Origin: Bacteroidia bacterium
GTDB taxonomy: Bacteria > Bacteroidota > Bacteroidia > UKL13-3
Direction of reading: 5' to 3'
NCBI GenBank assembly: GCA_025454975.1
Contig: JALONK010000010.1
Location: 1 to 64,000 of the forward strand
Length of the DNA: 64,000 nucleotides
Shown here: positions 9,394 through 17,894 of the stretch, piece after piece
Position numbering within the stretch: position 1 is the first letter of the stretch
How the letters are laid out: each line of letters begins with the position of its first letter
Translations under genes and position numbers: made by a program
The notes under the pieces: generated by a model
The model's database searches: none
Seen by the model: the letters and a program-made list of their open reading frames with translations, nothing else
What the model was told of the DNA's origin: nothing

Positions 9394-10758
9394 ATGTATG
9401 CTATTGTAGATATAGAAACAACCGGAGGTAATGCAGAAAATCATCGCATAACCGAAATAGCAATATTTATACATGACGGAGAACAGGTGATTAATCATTT
9501 TGAAACTTTAATAAATCCTGAAATTCCTATTCCTGCTTTTATTGAAAACTATACAGGAATAACAAATAAAATGGTAAAACAAGCTCCTACTTTTGAGGAG
9601 GTAAGCGAACAAATTTATGAGTTATTACAGCCGCACATATTTGTGGCACATCATGTAAACTTCGACTATAGTTTTATCAAACATCAATTGGCATTATGCG
9701 GACTTTCATTACAGCAAAAGAAATTATGTACTGTAAGATTAAGTAGAAAATTATTTCAGGGTTTACACTCCTACAGCTTAGGTAACTTAACCGCAGCACT
9801 TCAAATACCATTACAAAACAGACATCGTGCGGGCGGTGATGGTAAAGCAACCGTACTTCTATTTGAAAAAATTTTAACTCACCAATTAGGCATCTCTACA
9901 ATAACATCCGCATTAAAAAAAGGCTCGAAAGAAGCTATTTTACCCGCCAATTTAGCCCACGAAGAATTTGCTCAACTCCCCGAAAAATCAGGTGTTTATT
10001 ATTTTCACGACGAAGGTGGTAAGGTTATTTATGTAGGTAAAGCTAAAAACATCAAACAACGTGTTTACAGCCACTTCGCAGGTAAAACAACAACAGCTAA
10101 AAAGCAACAATTCCACCAACAAATCCGACATATTACGCAACAAATTACTCCTGATGAATTGCAGGCATTAATATTAGAATCCATTGAAATTAGAAAGCAC
10201 TGGCCTAAGTATAATATAGCTCAAAAAAGAAAAGAATTTCCCGTTGGTTTATTTATGTATGAAGATCATAATGGTTACCAAAGACTAGCTATTGATTATA
10301 TCAGAAAATATCTAACGCCGTTAAAAACTTTTAAAAATATAAATGAAGCTACATCCACTCTAAAAGCATTGGTAAGTGAATATGAATTATGCCCTAAGTT
10401 AGCCAACCTGCAATCAACGAAAGATAAGTGTGTAGCCTTAGAAGTTCATGCTTGTAAAGGAGCTTGTGAGAAACTTGAAACATGTATAGAGTATAATATG
10501 AGGGTAGATGTAGCCCTGGAAGAATTGCGTGAGGGAAAATCATTTGCTTTGGTGGCCTCAGATAAGAAGCATCACCAAATAAATTGTGTGATAGTGGAAA
10601 AAGGTTTATTTTACGGTATGGGCAGTGTAGAGGAGGATTTATTTATTCCTGACTTTGAAGAATTAAAATCATTAGTTACAGGCTATAAAACCAATTATTT
10701 TATTGATGATTTATTACAGCGTTCACATTGGCACAGATACCAAGTGATTGAAGCTTAA
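9394..10758 (+). CDS. DnaQ-like 3'-5' exonuclease fused to a GIY-YIG (UvrC/Cho-type) nuclease
   Basis: Residues 1-175 are a DEDDh exonuclease: DIETTG supplies the first acidic pair, and H and D lie in HRAGGDGKAT. Residues about 195-280 are a GIY-YIG nuclease domain (SGVYYFHDEGGKVIYVGKAK), as in UvrC and Cho. The remainder (280-454) includes a cysteine-rich patch (CPKL, CVALEVHACKGACEKLETC) also found in proteins of this class. The UvrB-binding and helix-hairpin-helix parts of UvrC are missing. The domain pair is known in Bacteroidota and Actinobacteria. A role in DNA repair or nuclease clean-up is likely, but the substrate is not known. It converges on folE. Confidence 0.85.
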   Translation: MYAIVDIETTGGNAENHRITEIAIFIHDGEQVINHFETLINPEIPIPAFIENYTGITNKMVKQAPTFEEVSEQIYELLQPHIFVAHHVNFDYSFIKHQLALCGLSLQQKKLCTVRLSRKLFQGLHSYSLGNLTAALQIPLQNRHRAGGDGKATVLLFEKILTHQLGISTITSALKKGSKEAILPANLAHEEFAQLPEKSGVYYFHDEGGKVIYVGKAKNIKQRVYSHFAGKTTTAKKQQFHQQIRHITQQITPDELQALILESIEIRKHWPKYNIAQKRKEFPVGLFMYEDHNGYQRLAIDYIRKYLTPLKTFKNINEATSTLKALVSEYELCPKLANLQSTKDKCVALEVHACKGACEKLETCIEYNMRVDVALEELREGKSFALVASDKKHHQINCVIVEKGLFYGMGSVEEDLFIPDFEELKSLVTGYKTNYFIDDLLQRSHWHRYQVIEA

Positions 10759-10781
10759 ATAACAGATAAATTTTATTGCAC

Positions 10782-10816
10782 TTCTGAAAAGTGATTGATT
10801 CAATCACCTTTCAGAA
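10782..10816. terminator. Long hairpin between convergent genes (probable bidirectional terminator)
   Basis: Arms at 10782-10798 and 10800-10816 are 17 bases each and pair throughout except for one A-C mismatch, with almost no loop. The hairpin sits between the stops of the exonuclease fusion gene and folE. There is no clear T-run on either side, so termination is inferred from position and stem strength. Confidence 0.55.
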
Positions 10817-10827
10817 ATATCAATTAT

Positions 10828-11529
10828 TTATTTATTCATATTGTCAACCGTGATGTAGTTAAGAAACTCCTCACGTGTTTTCATGTCTAAAAATTTGCCG
10901 CAATATTCAGAGGTAATTGTATTACTGCTTGCATCTTGCACACCCCTTGAAGCAACACATAAATGGTCGGCCTCAATTAATACGGCAACATCATTTGTGT
11001 TTAAAGCTTCCTTCAGCATGTTTGCAATCTGAATTGTCATTCGTTCCTGCACTTGCGGACGTCGGGCAAAATGACGAACTATGCGGTTTAATTTACTAAG
11101 TCCAACTACCTTTCCATTTGGAATGTAAGCTACGTGGGCTTTCCCAATAATTGGAACAAAATGATGTTCGCATGTGCTGTGAAAACTGATATTCTTTTCA
11201 ACCAACATACTTTTATATTGGTACTTGTTTTCAAACAACTTTACATCAGGCGCATTTTTAGGATCTAAGCCCGAGAAAATTTCTTTCACATACATTTTAG
11301 CTACACGATGCGGTGTACCCTTTAAACTATCATCAGTTAAGTCTAACCCTAGAATTTGCATGATCTCCTTAAAATGTTTTTCAATAAGTTCAATCTTAAG
11401 GTCGTCGTCTAATTCAAAAGCATCGGAACGTAACGGGGTTTCTAAAGAGAATGATGCATGTGAATCACCGATATGTTCGTGATGTTGATTAGTTTCCTGA
11501 GTACTCAACAAAGTTTCTTTCTGTTTCAT
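10828..11529 (-). CDS. folE: GTP cyclohydrolase I
   Basis: The enzyme converts GTP to 7,8-dihydroneopterin triphosphate, the first step toward folate, tetrahydrobiopterin and, through QueD, queuosine. It is the type IA zinc enzyme: the ligands are in TCEHHFVPI and DHLCVASRG, and the substrate-binding run GLSKLNRIVRHFARRPQVQE is intact. Length is 233 residues, with a loosely conserved N-terminal stretch of about 45 residues. ATG at 11529 lies inside the 3' end of the upstream PTPS/QueD gene, a 41-base overlap, so the two are surely one operon and possibly translationally coupled. Confidence 0.95.
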   Translation of the reverse strand: MKQKETLLSTQETNQHHEHIGDSHASFSLETPLRSDAFELDDDLKIELIEKHFKEIMQILGLDLTDDSLKGTPHRVAKMYVKEIFSGLDPKNAPDVKLFENKYQYKSMLVEKNISFHSTCEHHFVPIIGKAHVAYIPNGKVVGLSKLNRIVRHFARRPQVQERMTIQIANMLKEALNTNDVAVLIEADHLCVASRGVQDASSNTITSEYCGKFLDMKTREEFLNYITVDNMNK

Positions 11530-11899
11530 ATAATGTTATTTTCAGTTTTAATTGTTGGTTAATACGCTTACGTAACAACCTCCATATTACCACTGCTATA
11601 TGTTCTGCAGTTGGATTTAAATCTTTGAACTCTTCGGTATCTAGATTTAAGTTTTTATGATCGAAACGGTCTTCTACCTCTTCCTTTATCACATCTTTCA
11701 ATTCCTTCATATCAATAAGATATCCCGAAACCGGATCAACTTCACCGGTAACCTGAACTATTAACTCGTAATTGTGCCCATGAAAATTGGCATTGTTACA
11801 TGAGCCAAAATACCTCTTATTTTCTTCATCACTCCACGCATTTATATGTAACCTATGCGCTGCGTTAAAATGTGCTTTTCTTGAAACCGATACTTCCAT
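11489..11899 (-). CDS. 6-pyruvoyl-tetrahydropterin synthase / QueD family protein
   Basis: The protein acts on the FolE product. Zinc ligands are H15 (AHFNAAHRLH), H40 and H42 (CNNANFHGHNY). Catalytic Cys34 sits six residues before H40. That spacing is like animal PTPS (CNNPNGHGHNY) and unlike E. coli QueD, where three residues separate Cys and His. Motif alone therefore does not settle whether the product goes to queuosine (6-carboxy-tetrahydropterin) or a biopterin-type cofactor. I chose ATG 11899 over the in-frame TTG at 11914; this gives 136 residues. Its 3' end overlaps folE by 41 bases. Confidence 0.85.
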   Translation of the reverse strand: MEVSVSRKAHFNAAHRLHINAWSDEENKRYFGSCNNANFHGHNYELIVQVTGEVDPVSGYLIDMKELKDVIKEEVEDRFDHKNLNLDTEEFKDLNPTAEHIAVVIWRLLRKRINQQLKLKITLYETERNFVEYSGN

Positions 11900-12222
11900 T
11901 GATTTGTTTTCCAATACTACAAATGTACAGCCTTGCTTTATGAATTATGCTACCTGTTGCAATTTGTTTAACTATTTATGTAAACTATTAAACAGACCTT
12001 TTGTTTTTCGAATCTTTAGAATAAACACCAAAAAGTGGCATAAATAGGGATAAACAAGAATTATAAAGGAATAAGGATTTCTTATAAATTATTTATTATA
12101 CTGTTTTTCAATTACTTAAGTGTTGTTTAACTTTTTGTCATAAATATTTAACAAAGTAGATGGTGTTGATTTGGATAAGTATTGTACATTTGTTTAACAA
12201 ATCAACCATAATATTAAACAAT
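11900..12222. promoter_or_regulatory. Divergent intergenic region between the PTPS/QueD-folE operon and an ECF sigma gene
   Basis: No gene or structured RNA was recognised in these 323 bases. Each flank carries a Bacteroidota-type -7 element: tacatttg on the plus strand at 12185-12192, about 30 bp before the sigma gene ATG, and tacatttg on the minus strand at 11920-11927, about 20 bp before the PTPS ATG. Good -33 elements are not obvious. The 9-mer ttgtttaac occurs three times in the same orientation (11964-11972, 12123-12131, 12190-12198). I looked for a preQ1 riboswitch ahead of the PTPS/QueD gene and saw none. Confidence 0.4.
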
Positions 12223-12753
12223 ATGACAGGTATCGAATTCAAAAGAACAGTGCAACGCGAAACACAATCGCTGCGTCATTACGCTTATCAACTAACGAGA
12301 AACGTAGAAGACACTAATGATCTGGTACAAGATACCATGTTAAAAGCATTAACTTATCAGGATAAATTTACTGATGGTACTAATTTAAAAGGTTGGTTAT
12401 ATACCATTATGAAAAATACGTTTATCAATAACTACAGAAGAATGGTTAAACGTAACACCTTTATTGACCAAACAGATAATGATTATTATTTAGACTCTGT
12501 TTCTCATTCGGTAAAGAACGATGCTGAGAAAAAGTTTATGCTAAACGATATTGAACAAGCAATTGAAGCATTGCCGCCAAGCTTAAGAAAACCATTTACG
12601 ATGAATACTAAAGGATTTAAGTATCATGAAATTGCAGAAATTTTGCATATCCCGATAGGTACTGTAAAAACGAGAATATTCGTTGCAAGAAGGCAGTTAA
12701 GAGAACAATTAAATGGATATGCAAAAATATACGGATTAGAAAATGTGATGTAG
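12223..12753 (+). CDS. ECF-type RNA polymerase sigma factor
   Basis: The 176-residue protein has region 2 (DTNDLVQDTMLKALTYQDKF and NLKGWLYTIMKNTFIN) and region 4 with a helix-turn-helix (YHEIAEILHIPIGTVKTRIF). It closely resembles a sigma factor widely conserved in Bacteroidota that is usually encoded without an adjacent anti-sigma factor; none is adjacent here. It would direct RNA polymerase to a particular promoter set, which I cannot name. I chose ATG 12223 (MTGIEF); an upstream in-frame extension to 12160 would run through the putative promoter. Terminator at 12772. Confidence 0.88.
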   Translation: MTGIEFKRTVQRETQSLRHYAYQLTRNVEDTNDLVQDTMLKALTYQDKFTDGTNLKGWLYTIMKNTFINNYRRMVKRNTFIDQTDNDYYLDSVSHSVKNDAEKKFMLNDIEQAIEALPPSLRKPFTMNTKGFKYHEIAEILHIPIGTVKTRIFVARRQLREQLNGYAKIYGLENVM

Positions 12754-12771
12754 GTTATACTAAACTAATTT

Positions 12772-12801
12772 AAAAAGCAGTTCTAAATGAACTGCTTTTT
12801 T
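12772..12801 (+). terminator. Intrinsic terminator after the ECF sigma gene
   Basis: Arms 12772-12783 (ending in agcagttc) and 12789-12800 (gaactgct then T-run) pair perfectly around the 5-base loop taaat, followed by T residues. Confidence 0.85.
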
Positions 12802-12830
12802 GTTTAATTTGAGTTTCAAAACCAATTTAT

Positions 12831-13670
12831 ATGAGAAAATCGCTTTTAATTATATCGTTTTTATTGTTTACCCTTCAATCGTTCGCCCAAATTGGATTCA
12901 AGAAAAAGCCTGATGAATTACAACAATTTAAAGACACCAGATTGGTGGTAGTATTGTTTCAAGACAGCGCATATAATGCATCTATCATTGAAGCCGTAGA
13001 AAAATATTGGACTTTTAATGGTGGTTTTTCATTTGTATATGACAGTGCAATGAAAGCTTATAACAAACCCGAATTTTCATATTTATTTTTTAGCAAAAGT
13101 AAAGGCACTAAAATAAAAGCAAAGCTTGGCAGTTCTGAAGTTGACTTTAATGGTTTGATAATTACAGGAGGAGGGAAATTTAAGAAAAAAGCATTAGAAG
13201 CAGACTTAATCGCAGGTGCATTTTGTTCAAACGATATTGATACAAGCGACTGGAGAGCTGAATTAAAAAGAGGCGTTCAACTATTGAACAATTATTTTAA
13301 TACGGCCATTGAAGGTGAAGACGGAAAATCCATGTCGAATGCCTATATAATAAAAAACGCACCGGCCAACAAAAGCTTGTTAAATAACACTTTGGGGGTA
13401 CCACTACGCAGCCTCGACTTAAAAGGAAAAGAAGATGGTGCTCAACTTTGGGGAGGCGAAATTGAAGAGTTGGAAGTTGAAGAAATCCAAAGAGCAATAC
13501 TTACTGAATCAAATCAATTAATATTCTTTTATAGTAAAGATGAAAGAGGTTGCAATAAAGTTGTTACTTCAACTGCAGGTGAATTAGTGTATTTAGCAAA
13601 TGATGCGCCTGAAAAATGTAAATTAAGTGCTAAGGATTTGAAAGCACTAAATTTAAAACGAACCGAATAA
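12831..13670 (+). CDS. Secreted or periplasmic protein of unknown function
   Basis: I do not recognise a family. Residues 1-19 are a clear signal peptide ending in QSFAQ. The 260-residue mature part is of mixed alpha/beta type, with a segment around 25-90 (TRLVVVLFQDSAYNASIIEA) that looks like a Rossmann-type or thioredoxin-like start, and two cysteines near the C-terminus (RGCNKVV, EKCKLS) that could form a disulfide. No lipobox and no T9SS sorting domain are present, so a periplasmic location is most likely. It starts 29 bp after a terminator and is probably a single-gene unit. It converges on the FG-GAP cargo gene, with 4 bp between stops. Confidence 0.65.
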   Translation: MRKSLLIISFLLFTLQSFAQIGFKKKPDELQQFKDTRLVVVLFQDSAYNASIIEAVEKYWTFNGGFSFVYDSAMKAYNKPEFSYLFFSKSKGTKIKAKLGSSEVDFNGLIITGGGKFKKKALEADLIAGAFCSNDIDTSDWRAELKRGVQLLNNYFNTAIEGEDGKSMSNAYIIKNAPANKSLLNNTLGVPLRSLDLKGKEDGAQLWGGEIEELEVEEIQRAILTESNQLIFFYSKDERGCNKVVTSTAGELVYLANDAPEKCKLSAKDLKALNLKRTE

Positions 13671-13674
13671 TAAA

Positions 13675-16065
13675 TTAAGGTTGTTGAACCAATAAGCGTT
13701 TTGCCGCGCGTATTCCATCAACATTTACCTCTATAAAATATAAGCCTTCTTGTATACCTTGTAGGCTTATTTTTTTGCTCGATTCAATTTGAGATACATC
13801 TTCCTGCTTTATTAATTTCCCTGTAACATCATACATCTTTATTGTCCATTTGCTTTGCAGAGGCAAGTCTAATTGAATTACTACTTGTTGAGTGGCCGGA
13901 TTAGGATACAATTGAAACTGTTGCTTTAAAAAGGCTTCATTAAATCCCGGTCTTACGGAATCTTTCGGAAGTTCCATTACGGCAGCCAAGTACATTAATC
14001 CACCTGAGATATTTCCTATAATTAAATCCGGTAAACTATCCTGGTTAAGGTTGGCCGAGGTGATAACACTCCTACTTCCAAAGCGCTTATGATAAGCGGC
14101 ATTAGAGTCTCTTCCAAAATCTACAAACATCTCAGGCATTGGTTTGGCAACCGAATCTTTATTGGCATAAACATTTGTATAACAAAAAATTCTTCCTGTA
14201 CTCGACCCCAAATACATTTCCCAAACCCCATCTAAATCTGCATCTAACACGTGAGGGGTAGAAAAGCCATTAATCTCCACCATGGAAGAAACACCTATCG
14301 CTGAAAAAACTTCACGTGAATTTACCTTACCTAGGCTGTCAATGGTAGCAGTACTATTAAATTGAGGAGATGTTTTTGTACCATTATTTTTATAAAATTT
14401 CACCGTACCATTGCGTTGTCCGCAAACAATATCATTCAATCCATCTTTATCTAAATCAATAATTTGAGGTGTTGCAAAAGTACCAATTAAAATATTGAAG
14501 GCATTTCGGCTCATAAGCTTATATTTTGCTAAACCGGTATTACCTTCATGCTCAAAATAGCTCAACGAGCCGTTTCCATCACCAATTAATAAATCATCTT
14601 TTCCATCCCCGTTTAAATCACCAAAAGTTGGGTGAGCTGCAAAAAAACCGGGGCCTCTGCTTCCTAGTTCAGCAAAATTACTATCCACCATTTTAAATAC
14701 CGGCCTTGTTGAGTCGCCAATATTCAGGAACAAAAACATACGGTCGTTATTATTTCCGCTCTTTTCTAGAATCCCACTTGTTGACACCACCAGATCTTTA
14801 TCACCATCCCCATCAACATCAGTGAATACAGGTACTGAGCGAAGACCTAAATCAACCATATCTGCATATAAAAAATCGTTACCCGGCAACTCGTTAAATT
14901 GCAAATTACTATTCACTCGTGTGGCGTCAAATAACCAAATATTATCAACAGACTTAGATGCTAAGGTTTTGTTTGTTGTCACTAACAATTCATTTTTATT
15001 ATCTGCATTTATATCTACATAATAGCATGCAGGAAATTCAATAAAATTTCTTCTTGTTCCATTCTTCGATAAGAATAAAGTGTCTTGCCTAATAATAGAG
15101 TCAATATTCCTTGAGTTTTGTAAACGACCATTAATCAATGAAATGAAACTATTATATTCTGAATCACCCATGATTAAATCTTTGATACCATCGCCATTTA
15201 AATCAATCATACATAAACTTTGATCGGCATGTTTGGCCTTTTTGCCCCACATATTGTAAACACATTCGTTTGACCTTGCTCTGTCGAAACCTAACTCATA
15301 AGTATGATTTTCAAATTTATAACTGGCAAAACCCCAGCACCTGTCTCTGAAAACATAAGCTGTAGTATCGTTTGAGAAAGGCGTATTTTGTTTATTTTTT
15401 TTATAGTTTTCGTAATAAATATTTGTTGAACTAAAGCCTTGATTAGTGATCATATCATCATCTCCATCTCCATCCAAATCACCAAACGCCGGCAAGGCAT
15501 TTTCTACCGAATATACATTTGAAGGAGGAAAATTTTGATTAAACGGAGGTCCAACAAATAATCCGGTATCCATAAGCGTATTCGAGTATTGCTTAAAATA
15601 AAACTTCCCACCGGGTGTTCTTGTATTCACAAATAATTGAACTGCTTGAGGAAGAACAATTGGGTCAGCAGTAACTTTATTGTGAGAAAATGCATAAGTA
15701 AACAAATCAGGTTTACCATCATAGTTATGATCGCGTAAAAACACCCATCCGGTTAAATAATCTCTAAACGCAGCTTCATACTGTGGCGTATGCACCATTT
15801 TACCATTCAAGAAAGTAAATGCTATGGGTCGTTTCGACTCTCTATCAAAAACAAATAGATCAGCTTTACCATCATTGTTCCAATCAATATTACTGAATTG
15901 TGGTGCATTTATCCCACCGGCAAAAGGATTAAGAAGTGTATCGTTCGACCACATTTTTAATACTTTAGGTGTGGTATTTGTTTGAATATACCGCAATGAT
16001 TGTGCATTAATGATATTGCTTATCAAAGTAAAGATCAATATGCTTGTAACAGTAATTTTATTCAT
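13675..16065 (-). CDS. FG-GAP/VCBS repeat protein with T9SS type A sorting domain
   Basis: This is a 796-residue secreted protein. The signal peptide spans 1-21 (IINAQ). The body carries about ten calcium-type loops of the FG-GAP class, for example DWNNDGKADL, DHNYDGKPDL, DLDGDGDDDM, DLNGDGIKDL, DVDGDGDKDL, DLNGDGKDDL and DLDKDGLNDI. These suggest a beta-propeller that may bind ligands or matrix. The last 80 residues are a T9SS sorting domain (YPNPATQQVVIQL ... GLYFIEV ... KRLLV). The family is exported by the type IX system and often anchored at the surface by PorU, encoded 3 kb away. ATG 16065 diverges from murF by 56 bp. Confidence 0.88.
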   Translation of the reverse strand: MNKITVTSILIFTLISNIINAQSLRYIQTNTTPKVLKMWSNDTLLNPFAGGINAPQFSNIDWNNDGKADLFVFDRESKRPIAFTFLNGKMVHTPQYEAAFRDYLTGWVFLRDHNYDGKPDLFTYAFSHNKVTADPIVLPQAVQLFVNTRTPGGKFYFKQYSNTLMDTGLFVGPPFNQNFPPSNVYSVENALPAFGDLDGDGDDDMITNQGFSSTNIYYENYKKNKQNTPFSNDTTAYVFRDRCWGFASYKFENHTYELGFDRARSNECVYNMWGKKAKHADQSLCMIDLNGDGIKDLIMGDSEYNSFISLINGRLQNSRNIDSIIRQDTLFLSKNGTRRNFIEFPACYYVDINADNKNELLVTTNKTLASKSVDNIWLFDATRVNSNLQFNELPGNDFLYADMVDLGLRSVPVFTDVDGDGDKDLVVSTSGILEKSGNNNDRMFLFLNIGDSTRPVFKMVDSNFAELGSRGPGFFAAHPTFGDLNGDGKDDLLIGDGNGSLSYFEHEGNTGLAKYKLMSRNAFNILIGTFATPQIIDLDKDGLNDIVCGQRNGTVKFYKNNGTKTSPQFNSTATIDSLGKVNSREVFSAIGVSSMVEINGFSTPHVLDADLDGVWEMYLGSSTGRIFCYTNVYANKDSVAKPMPEMFVDFGRDSNAAYHKRFGSRSVITSANLNQDSLPDLIIGNISGGLMYLAAVMELPKDSVRPGFNEAFLKQQFQLYPNPATQQVVIQLDLPLQSKWTIKMYDVTGKLIKQEDVSQIESSKKISLQGIQEGLYFIEVNVDGIRAAKRLLVQQP

Positions 16066-16121
16066 AGCAAATAAATTAATGAGGGAAAATTACAATTTAA
16101 TAAACTTAAAATTAACTTTAT

Positions 16122-17420
16122 ATGGGTGTTATTGAAAAAATCCATGAGCTTTTTAAAGCGACCCGACAAATATCTATTGATACAAGGAAGATAGAACGCG
16201 GCAGTATTTTCTTCGCCTTAAAAGGACCTAATTTTAATGCAAATACATTTGCAGAGGAAGCATTAAAAAAGGGTGCAGCTTATTGTATAATTGATGATGT
16301 AAATTATAAGGTTAATGAACAATGTATTTTGGTTAATGACGTTTTAGAAACGCTTCAACAATTGGCACTATTTCATCGTTCACAATTTAATATTCCAATT
16401 ATTGCCATAGCAGGAAGTAATGGTAAAACAACAAGTAAAGAACTTATCACGGCAGTGCTTCAAACCACATATAATGTACATGCAACGCCGGGTAATTTAA
16501 ATAACCATATCGGACTCCCACTTACGTTACTTATGCTTAATGAACATCACCAAGTGGCAGTTATAGAAATGGGGGCAAATCACGTAGGTGAAAATGCATT
16601 TTTATGCGAAATTACCAAACCAACATTAGGTATTGTAACTAACAACGGCAAAGATCATCTTGAAGGATTTGGAGACATGGAAGGTGTTGCGAAAAGTAAC
16701 AGTGAACTTTATTATTATCTTTTACACCATAATGGTCTTGCCTTTGTAAATGCTCATGACGAATGGTTGTTAAGAATGAGCAGCCGATTAAGCAGAAGAA
16801 TCACCTATGCCGCTAATACATCTAACCGCTTGGCACAAGCGCATTATCAAGGAAAAGCAAATCAACTCCAACCTAATATTGTTTATGAATTTGCCGGCTT
16901 AAATGGCACATCTGTATTAAGCGGTGATTATAATTTTGATAATATTATGGCTGCTGTATCCATTGGCAAAAACCTCGGAATTGCAGATGAAAAAATTATA
17001 CAAGGCGTGGCCTCTTACCAACCTTCTAATAACCGTTCGCAGTGGATTAAAAAAAATCAAAACATGATTTTTATGGATGCATATAATGCTAATCCAACAA
17101 GCATGGAAGTTGCACTTAGAAACTTCGCACAAATGGACCACTCTAATAAGCTTGTTATTTTGGGCGATATGTTTGAAATGGGTAAATATGCCGCTTCGGA
17201 ACATCAACGAATAATTGACCTTTGTAAAGAGTTAGAAATACCTAAGGTAATTGCTATTGGGAACGACTTTTACCAAACATCTTCTTATGATTATTTAAAG
17301 TTTGAGAAAACCGAAGAGGCTGCCCAATACTTAACCGAATATCAAGTTGAAAACAGCCTGATATTTATAAAGGGATCAAGAGGTATGAAACTTGAATCGT
17401 TAGTTAATTTGATTAATTAG
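16122..17420 (+). CDS. murF: UDP-N-acetylmuramoyl-tripeptide--D-alanyl-D-alanine ligase
   Basis: The cytoplasmic Mur ligase adds D-Ala-D-Ala to the UDP-MurNAc tripeptide, completing the peptidoglycan precursor. The N-terminal domain binds the nucleotide substrate, the central ATPase domain has the P-loop [11 protein letters not shown] (97-107), and EMGANHVGE and NNHIGLPLT are typical MurF motifs. The C-terminal domain contains [11 protein letters not shown]. Length of 432 residues is normal. It stands alone rather than in a dcw cluster; its 3' end overlaps the convergent ispF by 8 bp. From memory, murF near gldJ and porUV is also seen in flavobacteria. Confidence 0.93.
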   Translation: MGVIEKIHELFKATRQISIDTRKIERGSIFFALKGPNFNANTFAEEALKKGAAYCIIDDVNYKVNEQCILVNDVLETLQQLALFHRSQFNIPIIAIAGSNGKTTSKELITAVLQTTYNVHATPGNLNNHIGLPLTLLMLNEHHQVAVIEMGANHVGENAFLCEITKPTLGIVTNNGKDHLEGFGDMEGVAKSNSELYYYLLHHNGLAFVNAHDEWLLRMSSRLSRRITYAANTSNRLAQAHYQGKANQLQPNIVYEFAGLNGTSVLSGDYNFDNIMAAVSIGKNLGIADEKIIQGVASYQPSNNRSQWIKKNQNMIFMDAYNANPTSMEVALRNFAQMDHSNKLVILGDMFEMGKYAASEHQRIIDLCKELEIPKVIAIGNDFYQTSSYDYLKFEKTEEAAQYLTEYQVENSLIFIKGSRGMKLESLVNLIN

Positions 17421-17889
17421 TCTTACTCAATAAAACTACAGCATAAGCTGTTACACCCTCTTGTCGGCCGATAAATCCCATCTTTTCATTGGTGGTTGCT
17501 TTAACTGATACATCATCAATTCCTATTTTACAAATGTCGGCAATGCAGGCTCGCATCTGTTCAACGTATGGCATAATTTTAGGTTTTTCTAATACCAAGG
17601 TACTATCAATGTTTACTACCGTATAACCCTTTTCACCGATTAATTCAATAACTCGTTCCAACAAAATTTTACTGTCAATATTTTTAAACCCTGCATCAGT
17701 ATCCGGAAAATGTTTCCCAATATCACCCAACGCCAATGCACCTAAAATTGCGTCACAAATTGCATGTAATAATACATCCGCATCACTATGCCCTAATGCA
17801 CCTTTTTCGGCCGGAATTAAAATCCCACCTAACCATAACGGGCGTTCACTGCTTAGTTGATGAACATCAAAACCAAAACCTATCCGCAT
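17413..17889 (-). CDS. ispF: 2-C-methyl-D-erythritol 2,4-cyclodiphosphate synthase
   Basis: The enzyme catalyses ring closure of the CDP-ME-2-phosphate intermediate in the non-mevalonate isoprenoid pathway. Zinc ligands D8, H10 and H42 occur at the same positions as in the E. coli enzyme, and the motif [18 protein letters not shown] is intact. The 158-residue length is normal. ATG 17889 lies only 5 bp after the porV stop, so it is the last gene of a porU-porV-ispF transcript. ispD, two steps earlier in the pathway, is at 47.8 kb in this window. Confidence 0.95.
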   Translation of the reverse strand: MRIGFGFDVHQLSSERPLWLGGILIPAEKGALGHSDADVLLHAICDAILGALALGDIGKHFPDTDAGFKNIDSKILLERVIELIGEKGYTVVNIDSTLVLEKPKIMPYVEQMRACIADICKIGIDDVSVKATTNEKMGFIGRQEGVTAYAVVLLSKTN

Positions 17890-17894
17890 ATTTA

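Noticed and set aside
11900..11960. Possible preQ1 riboswitch before the PTPS/QueD gene
   Set aside because: The leader is only about 15-25 bases after the likely -7 element and lacks the preQ1-I hairpin and A-rich tail.
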